From the NCBI GenBank assembly GCA_022835595.1, contig BQUP01000004.1, positions 186,001 through 250,000 on the forward strand: a DNA stretch of 64,000 bases. Reading direction: 5' to 3'. Both the position numbers and the translations under genes were made by a program. Positions 56,629 through 64,000 of this stretch are shown here, in pieces. Each line of letters begins with the position of its first letter. The stretch's first letter is position 1. Below the pieces are notes generated by a model, which was given only the letters and a program-made list of their open reading frames with translations, searched no databases and was not told the origin of the DNA. The stretch comes from Cystobasidium ongulense. Its lineage: Eukaryota; Basidiomycota; Cystobasidiomycetes; Cystobasidiales; Cystobasidiaceae.

Positions 56629-58381
56629 TCACCTCGCCGCCAATCTATTTATCGGTCCCACATGCCTATCTTTCCGCTTGAAGAGATTATCATCCACCTT
56701 ATCAGTCGCATGTTCTCTAATATTACTAATTTCCGCTCCTAAGGCAGTCGATAGCTCTTCCGAAGTAGTCTGTACTACTGCATTGATTTCTACGTCTCTA
56801 ACGGCCGAGCGGTAGCCATAATTTGATGATCCTATAAGCGTCAGGTATGGTTTAAGAGCTTCTTCCCCTTGCTTGCTTGATGACGATGAAGATGGTGACA
56901 GCCAGACACCCTTGGAATGGTACGTCCAACCATCTCTGCGCCACTCTTCGATGTCAATACTCTCCGTTTTATGATGCGATTTTATAGCTTGCCAGAACCG
57001 AGATTCGGAATAAGTATATGCAGGAGGTATATACTTGGAGAATCCAGGCGATTGGTAGAAACCATTTGCCTAAGCAGGAGTCTCTTTCAATTCAGCACAA
57101 GGGAATCGACATATAGCGAATAAGGGAGCCTTACCTGAGGGGACGCACATACAATATGTACCGGTCCCTTGGCTTGCAATAAACCATCTTTATAAGGCGC
57201 TCTCAGGCTGAAATATCCGCTCGTCCAATCAAGTCGTATTTTAGGATTATGTTCTGTCTCATTTAATATAGCTGGAATGACCATGTCCGTTTCTTGCTTA
57301 ATGTCGAATTGTCCCATTTGCAAGAAAGGTTGTATTGTTGTATCTAATGCATTTGATGCTGTTTCGCCAGCCGATACATGCGCCGATAAAGAGGAAGTCG
57401 ATCTTGACGTCCATTGCGACATGAAGCCGTTTAATTTGTCTTTTGCAGCTTCTGTGAATCCTTTAGGATCATGTATAGGCTCTGCGTCTGGTTTTCCACC
57501 TTCACCTTGCCAAGCCAAGTCGAAATTGTCACCACTTCCACTACCTGAACCTCTCCCTTTGATACTATATGACAATTTCCCGAATAACTTCACAAGCTCA
57601 TATAGATAATCAGCGAATGGAGCATGACTTCTGAATGCTATATATCGATCTTGACGGTTTGTGAAGTAATCTTTCGATAGATTAGCTCCACTAAGCATAA
57701 CATCATCGTCGAAGCCGTATATTTTGCCGTGCCATAATCCCCATCCTTCATTGTACCGTTTTGGTACTATTCGTTTCAGTAATCCGTGCAGTGCAGGAGT
57801 ATGGTACAGCGATAAATGGACTTGCGATGGGAAGGAAGCTTGTAGAGAGGCGACCAAGGAGGCGGAAGATGTGGAGTTGGGATGCTCCCTGGTCGAACGG
57901 AGGATGTCCGTGATTATATGAAGCTCGAGAGAAGGATTCGCTTGTAGTGCATCGTGGAGTGTCTGAATCTGTATTGGACATGTCAGCTCGAGAGGCTAAA
58001 GTAAAGTAAAGTATAATATCGCCAAGGCCGGCCAGCATCGATGGCACTCACGAGTTGCGTTTCCTCCTTTCCAATGTACAGACTTGCTAAGAATATTCTC
58101 TTCTTCGCTTTGCGTATGCTATCCAGCAGGAAACCATAGAATTGGTCGGGTCTATTGAATACTTGTATATCCCTCCCTCTGGCATTGAAGGTGGGCAAGT
58201 TTGGAAAGTCCAGCTTCCGGGGGCTAAGACCAGCTGAGGAGAGAGTGGTAGTCTGACTGAAGCTGCATGATGTTGAAGAGAATGCGTGCGTGTGATGCTT
58301 CAAGAGCGCGTGTGTCCTGCATAGAATGCTGATTTCTCGAGGTAGCCTGCCGGAGGACGATCGGAAGGCTGAAGTCGACAT
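56629..58381 (-). CDS. PGS1: Mitochondrial phosphatidylglycerophosphate synthase
   Basis: Exons 58381-58052, 57968-57135 and 57069-56629 give 534 residues, close to yeast Pgs1. The N-terminus MSTSAFRSSSGRLPREISIL fits an import signal. The phospholipase-D fold is shown by FNARGRDIQVFNRPDQFY, LLDSIRKAKKRIFLASLYIG, the first HKD-type motif HGKIYGFDDDVMLSGANLS, and the second, HSKGVWL ... LIGSSNYGYRS. The enzyme makes phosphatidylglycerophosphate from CDP-diacylglycerol and glycerol-3-phosphate, the first step to cardiolipin. An upstream in-frame ATG at 58492 is possible. The stop (AGG TGA) overlaps a GTGAGC donor; use of a 40-nt intron there would replace the last residue by the tail RADVLVLNRVIADML. 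It is divergent from SPA2, 356 bp away. Confidence 0.9.
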
Positions 58382-58737
58382 TCTGGGTGTGCGAGAGGCA
58401 GTCTTGAGGTGCTTGACGTGAGTATAGCTATAGTGAGCGTGTATCAGACTAGTCCAGCCATCGTTGTTGATTGTAGTGTCGGTGTCCAGCAATGTGCCAA
58501 CTGCTCGAACAAAAAGCGTGACTGCGGACGATGGAGGCGAAGTTGTCTCGAATAGCTGGCAGACAAGCGAAAGAGGCTGTGATGGCGAATTCTACTGCTC
58601 GTATTGGGTCTATGACCTGTTCCTTGCTCGAAACTCGCCTCGTTGGATCGCGTCCAACATGACCTCGACAAGCTGCATTGTTATTCCTTGCAGCTTTCAC
58701 CCACTCCATCATCGAACAAGATACACCAGCAAGCACG
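58382..58737. promoter_or_regulatory. Bidirectional promoter region between PGS1 and SPA2
   Basis: Only 356 bp separate the two ATGs, so both promoters must lie here. The part nearest 58738 has a CTTTCACCCACTCCATC pyrimidine-rich stretch, typical of fungal transcription starts. No specific operator is recognised. Confidence 0.5.
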
Positions 58738-61700
58738 ATGGTCGGACCTGCTCTGGCGTCGTCTTTCAGACAGCAGGCCACGAGCGACGCTGCCCACGGC
58801 GGCAAGGGCTATGGCAGCTATGGATACAGCAACAGCCACAATAATGGCGACGAATACAGCAGCAGAGGCGCGTACAGACGGCCCTCGGAGGACGGCAGCA
58901 GAGGCGCATACGGCAGCTACAACGGCAACAACAACAATGATGCACATCAGCAGCATCCTCAGCAAGCCATGCCGTCCTCGTCGTCCTCAATGCCCTACTC
59001 CGCCACGCGTGCTGGTGCTGGGCAAAACTATCAGCTGCAAAACAGCAGACCGGCAGACGACATGCAGAGCTCGTACGGCGGAGCAGGCAGCAATTATGCG
59101 AATGGACGGCCTTCTTCACCTACTTCGACTCTCAATGGCACTTCCAACCATACCGGTGCGCCTTCAAGTAATACAGGAAATACAGGACTGGCAGGAGGAT
59201 CGAGCACATCAAAGAACACAGCTCATCCAGCAGGCTCACCGGAAGAGATTGAGAACAGCAGACGGATAGCAAGAGCTCACTTTGACGAGTTCAGAGCGTA
59301 CCTCGATGCTGAAGGCCAGCGTGGTGAGTCATTGTTTTTTTCAGGCACTGGCAAGGCCAGATCGCTCGACTTCAGAGTCGCGTGTCTTGACAGGCAGTAA
59401 TGAATGGCGTGGAAGAAGCCTGCAAGCGCATGAAGCCTGACAGACACTATCATACGAACATATTGCTGATACGCACGCCTGTAATAATTTTTCGCAGACC
59501 CCAATGCACGCGCCAACGCCAGAGAAAAGCTTACTCGCTTGACAAGGCCTCAATTTCAAGAACTCAGCACGGACGTCTACGATGAGCTGATGCGACGCAA
59601 GAGAGCAGAAGGCAATGCACTGAGTGGTTCAGCGCGTGCGTATATCGTTCTATCTTCAAACTCTCTGACAATTCCAATGATCTGATGATTGTTTACTTTT
59701 CAAATCCGCATGCCTTGCATTATTTGATTTCATCTGATCACGAATTTCCTCTATCTATAAAATCCCTCGACTACCTGATTCACGTGAAACCGAAATCTTC
59801 GAACATTAAACAGCAGAATACCTACCTCAGAAATCAGACTTTCATCCCAAGAGGAATCAAGCTCGTCAGAAATTATCCACACTGCCTAAGAATCGATTCA
59901 GGGATCTAGCAAGCGATGTCTATTTCGAACTCGAAAGACGATATCCTGAGTTCAATGAACCTGAAGTACTAGATGGTGACGAAGGCGATGACGATGTGTA
60001 CAACCTACCCTCGTCGCAACAGTCGCAAACTAGAGGGGTAGCTGGCTATCCTGCTTCTACTTCAGCCTCATCGTCACAGGTTCAGCTGCCCACGCGCTCG
60101 GCTTCACGAGATGATGGGCAGGGTGGACCACGTCTTCAATCTTCCACCTCAAACAAAAGACCACAATTTCCTCAGGGCAAGCCATCGATGGACTATTCAA
60201 GCCAATCAAATGCACCAGCACCATCTGCCGCCACAACAGCTGCGCCAACAACAGCTGCGAACGAAGTCATCATACCGAATAAGAGCAAAGTCATTGAAGA
60301 AGATATAAGCTTACCAGCTAGTACTGCACCTTCGCAATCGGCAAGTTTAGGCCAGCCGAGAGGAGCATATGGCAACTATGCAAACCAAAACGGATACATT
60401 GGAAGAAAGAGCAGTGAACGCGAACGATCTGGATTGAATGGTGATACCTCGCAAGACTCGGATCGGGATCCACCTTCGCCGAGTATACCTGAACCTCCTC
60501 GTCGACCTTCAAACGATACACCGCGTCTAGGCAACAGCAACGGTCCACTTCTACCTACTTCTCCAGACTGGAATAATTCGCTGGCGAGAGCAAGCGAAGC
60601 GAGTAGCCTTGGGACGCGTCTAATAGGAGGTTATGGAAACTCATCGACACCCAGCGAAGGCGGTCTGAGAGAATGGGAGAGCGACGAAATCGAAAAGCTG
60701 AAAAGTGATTACGAATATAAGATCGCTACTATGCAAAATCGAATGGCGGGCTTAGAAAAAGATTTAAGATTAGCTCAAGAAGGCATTTCCAAGAATGCAC
60801 AAGGATCGAAATCTAAAATTGAATTCCTGGAACATGAACTCGATAAATTGAATCAACGTAATGAAGATTCACAACGTCAAATTGATCAATTAGAATCTGA
60901 ATTAACAGAAGCTCAAGAACGAGTTCGTAATATACCACCACCACCTCCTCAAGCTAGCATGTTGAGTTCGGTAGAAGACAAAGCTGAAATATCAAGATTA
61001 GAATCTGAAGTTCATCAGTACAGATCCAAACATATGTCACAAATGGATGCTACTGAAAATTTGAAGAATGAAATTGAAGGATTGGTAGATACCTTGAAAG
61101 AAATGAATCAACGTCAGGATGAATTAGTTAATCAACGTGAGGCGGATCTGGAGAGGATTATCGCTCTGACCGATGAAGTCAAAGATTGGAAGGGGCGCTA
61201 TGAGACTGCTAAGACGGAATTGAGAGATCTGAAAGGTGAGTTGAGATGAAAACTCATGCAAATTGCGATGCCTTGGCTCACACGTAGGTCTCGATTCATC
61301 TTGCCATCCTTAACAGCAACATCGCAACTCTTTGTTAGGCCTACTAAAGCGGACGATGATTATATGCCAACTTCGCCGTACGGAGCTATTTCAGATGCAC
61401 ACGTCACACGATTCCAGTCGAGCATAGACGATTTACTCATCAGTGGTCGGTACGTACCGTTTCCTTTTAGACTACTGCTTGCATCTAAGACTGAACTTTT
61501 TGCCTCGCAGATCCGATGCCCCCTCAAGTGTTATAATTGCTACCAAGCAAGTCATCAATGCGGTTGCTCGTATCGATGAAGATGTTAAAGAATACGAAGC
61601 AGCAGGAAACGCAGAGATGCTCTCTCCGGATGATAAAGAACGGCTCTATGCGCTGAAAAGCAAGTGCAATGCTACTTTATCGAATCTCACCACCGCAGCT

Positions 61701-62938
61701 AGAAACCACGCTACTGGACACGGTCTTTCTCCAGTCAGCTTGCTTGATGCTGCTGCTTCGCACCTTGCGAATACGATTATCGAGCTTGTCAGATTGCTAC
61801 TCATGCGCAAAGGTGGTACTCCATTGGCGAGCCCACAGACGAACAATCATAGTGCTCTGATGAAGCCTAGTGTTTCTTCATCCTCCATTTCAAGTCGGCT
61901 GGAAAATTCAACCTCAGCTTCCTCCCTTTCGCAACAACAATCATCGCAATCGAGAGGATTCCCAACTCGCTTAGCTTCGCTCAAACGGGAAGACGAAGGA
62001 CCGTCTCCTTATTCTAATTCGCAGCAGAATGCAGGAGGAAGCAGTGGTCGGACTTCACCCGCTTCATTTAGGTCGAGAACTATAACAGCAAGTGATAGAA
62101 CACAGGCTACTTCTCCTGAACCTACCATGAGGAATGAAAGCTCTCTTCTTAATGAAAGATCACAGAAGATGAACGCGTCTGCTTCGGAAACTTCTCTTGC
62201 TTCTAATTTCCACCCGGATCCTAGGAGGAATGCGATGCAACAGCAACAGCAGCAGCAGCAGTCACAGCATGAACAACAGCAACAGCACGAGTCACAGATC
62301 GCTTCTCAGCATCGTACGAATGAGAGTCAGACTAGCTTTGATAGCCATGATTCGTCTGAACGCTCGCGTCATCAGGAGCAGAATGATGATTCACGTTCGC
62401 GTGAAGTCAGAAACGAGCGGGAGGAAGGGGATGACTACCAAGAGCGGGGCAATACGTCTGACAAACATGATATGAGCGATGATCCCGAAGCATGGGCGGA
62501 TCTGAAGGTGAGTATCTCCATGCTCTCAACCTGTTGCCCACATCTGCAATTTCGTACTGACCTAATATGCCGTTGTTTATGCAGAATTACCTCGAAAATC
62601 AGACCGAAGCTATCGTACACTCCATCACTGCTCTTCTTGCTGCCATTCGAGGCGGAGCGCAGCCTATAAAACTGCAAGAAAACCTTTCGCAGATCATTAC
62701 GATCGTTTCTTCAATTGTTCAAATTCTACGTGATAATCTACCTTCACATCTTCAAGATGAAAGCGAATCTACTATTCAAGAACTTTCTACAAATTGTCAG
62801 AAATTGATTGACTTGCAAAATTCAACTGAAGGAGCATCTCAAACTTTTTCGAAACAAACTAAACAAGCTATGGCTACTGCTTCGTTTGGTGTCGCTAAAT
62901 CGCTCAAGGGCATCAATAGCCTACTCTCTTCCGCCTAA
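58738..62938 (+). CDS. SPA2: Polarisome scaffold SPA2
   Basis: Six exons (58738-59323, 59498-59635, 59838-61235, 61317-61449, 61511-62507, 62585-62938) give 1201 residues. After a Gly/Asn/Ser-rich head lie two GIT/SHD repeats. One is near 196-230 (ANAREKLTRLTRPQFQELST, DVYDELMRR), the other near 243-275 (NQARQKLSTLPKNRFRDLA, DVYFELERRYPEF). These bind MAPKK-type partners and polarisome factors. A coiled coil runs from about 525 to 705 (EWESDEIEKLKSDYEYKIAT ...). A Gln/Ser-rich region follows, then a helical C-terminal domain from about 1085 (NYLENQTEAIVHSITALLAA) ending SLKGINSLLSS. SPA2 sits at growing tips and recruits formin and MAPK-cascade proteins. The joins at 59635/59838 and 61235/61317 were chosen because they rebuild FHPKRNQARQKL and ELRDLKATSQLF. 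Confidence 0.92.
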
Positions 62939-63423
62939 ACTATGCAAACATTCGACGTTCATGTCTTTATTATATCTCACCTCCTTCTTCGATGCAGCCA
63001 TAGCATGTGCTGTCCATAATACCAATACTACTCGTTTATAGTGTCCTGTTGTTGCGTTTTATACGCTATTTGGCTTGCAAAATCGTATGAATCTCTTACT
63101 TTCGATAGGCTTCAACATACGGTCTATCTTGCTGGGTGTACATACATATTCGTGTAGATGCGACTGTTTACTTTCCAGTTATACATGCCTTCTATTCGTC
63201 TTCAGTTGATTTTCCCCCGCCACTGTCTCTTCCTGCCCCGCGATGACCAGCAGGATCCAGCACTTGGTTCTTCTCACACCTTCTTGAAGCTTGCATTCGA
63301 GTCAAAGGATTACCTGAACGCCTCGACCAATACCAACCTCCAGACCGCTAGAACTCCCTCATTCGGATTCCTGTCTGCGTTTCTGAGCTTTACAACTTGA
63401 ACACGATCACGCCGGTGTCCGAA
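62939..63423. other. Intergenic region
   Basis: 485 bp between SPA2 and the last gene, both on the plus strand. It contains the SPA2 3' UTR and the promoter of the next gene. No other feature is recognised. Confidence 0.55.
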
Positions 63424-64000
63424 ATGTCCAAGGCATACGATATCGTCCTCTACGGCGCATCAGGCTTCACTGTAAGGCGCGCAAGTCTGGATACGAGTGT
63501 TGATCCTACACATCTGACCCTGCTTCGTCCTCCAGGGAACGCTATGCGCCCGCTACCTTCAGAACTGCTCGTCAGCATCAACGAACAAGTTCGCACTTGC
63601 TGGTCGGTCCGAGGGCAAGCTGAAAGCAGTAGCCCAGGAGATTGGTGCTCCAGACACTGCAATGTGATTCATTTGCCCTTCTGGATACTTGGGCATCGAA
63701 CAGCGCTGATGCTATTGCTCCTGCATGTCTCCGGCTTCTTTTGTGATTATTTCACGTGCGTCATGTCATGGCTACTTCAGCTTGATTGCGGATTCTCAAG
63801 ATGAAAATGCTTTACGAGAGATGGTCCGTCAGACGAAGGTTGTTATTACAACGGCTGGACCCTACACTTTGTACGGCTCGACCCTAGTCAAAGTCTGCGC
63901 TGAGAACGGGGTAGGTCCGCGTGTCTGCAAGAAGAAGCGATAAAATTGACCCAGTCCAATTTCCATTACAGGTTCACTGCGTCGACCTTACTGGCGAACC
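63424..64000 (+). CDS. Saccharopine-dehydrogenase-like / trans-acting enoyl-reductase family oxidoreductase (5' part)
   Basis: Exons 63424-63471, 63536-63663, 63781-63910 and 63972 onward join in frame and run off the window. The start MSKAYDIVLYGASGFT leads over an intron into GTLCARYLQN, an N-terminal NAD(P)-binding motif (GxSGxTG). FALAGRSEGKLKAVAQEIG, VVITTAGPYTLYGSTLVKVC and VHCVDLTGE follow. These blocks are characteristic of the SCCPDH-like family. Its members are membrane- or lipid-droplet-associated reductases of mostly unknown substrate and are not the lysine-pathway enzymes themselves. About 112 residues are visible of an expected 400 or so. Confidence 0.86.

Noticed and set aside
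59781-59786. CACGTG hexamer as another regulatory site
   Set aside because: It lies inside the second intron of SPA2, not in an upstream region, and is not part of the 10-bp palindrome.
1-64000. Transposons, LTR elements, virus-like genes, CRISPR arrays, rRNA genes
   Set aside because: No reverse transcriptase, integrase, transposase, capsid-like or Rep sequence, no direct-repeat arrays with spacers and no rRNA blocks were seen in any frame or strand.

Overview
The window is nuclear DNA of a filamentous or yeast-like fungus, most probably a basidiomycete. Genes are dense and lie on both strands. Introns are short (about 40-100 nt), mostly GTRNGT...(Y)AG, and many genes carry 3-9 of them. The protein set is fungal: SPA2, an anillin/BUD4-like protein, a Dbl-type RhoGEF, GH5 exo-glucanases, a succinate/fumarate carrier, an Uso1/p115 tether and PGS1. 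The basidiomycete placement is an inference from intron density and gene style, not from a marker gene. No rRNA, CRISPR array, convincing tRNA or transposon protein was found.

Layout, left to right. 1-85 is the tail of a gene. A 95-bp near-perfect hairpin lies at 381-475. Then come a GFA-fold zinc protein (+), an FAD amine-oxidase-like flavoprotein (-), a 1.9-kb gap with possible coding patches, a large RhoGEF (+) and a wax-synthase-like MBOAT enzyme (-). Next are two tandem GH5 exo-1,3-beta-glucanases (+), a mitochondrial cysteine synthase (+), and a Ppg1/PP2A-like phosphatase (-) divergent from an inositol polyphosphate 5-phosphatase (+). The BUD4/anillin-like scaffold (+) and the Uso1/p115 tether (+) follow, then a 1646-residue protein I do not recognise (+). 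After it lie a GST-kappa/2-hydroxychromene-2-carboxylate isomerase (-), a Ser/Thr kinase (+), the SFC1 carrier (-), an Old Yellow Enzyme (-) and a mitochondrial-looking SDR (-). Then come two tandem SDRs (+), a secreted Asn/Asp-rich GPI-type protein (-), pinin (-), PGS1 (-), SPA2 (+), and the 5' part of a saccharopine-dehydrogenase-like reductase (+) that runs off the end.

Functional themes. Three cell-polarity/cytokinesis proteins (RhoGEF, BUD4-like, SPA2) sit here with membrane-traffic and phosphoinositide genes. Cell-wall genes (two glucanases, one GPI-type protein) and redox enzymes (OYE, three SDRs, FAD oxidase, GST-kappa) make up much of the rest. Two local tandem duplications, with intron positions conserved between copies, are clear. 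Very small exons (8, 10, 19 and 21 nt) are frequent. Exon-intron models were built by reading frame continuity across splice sites, and uncertain joins are stated in each entry.
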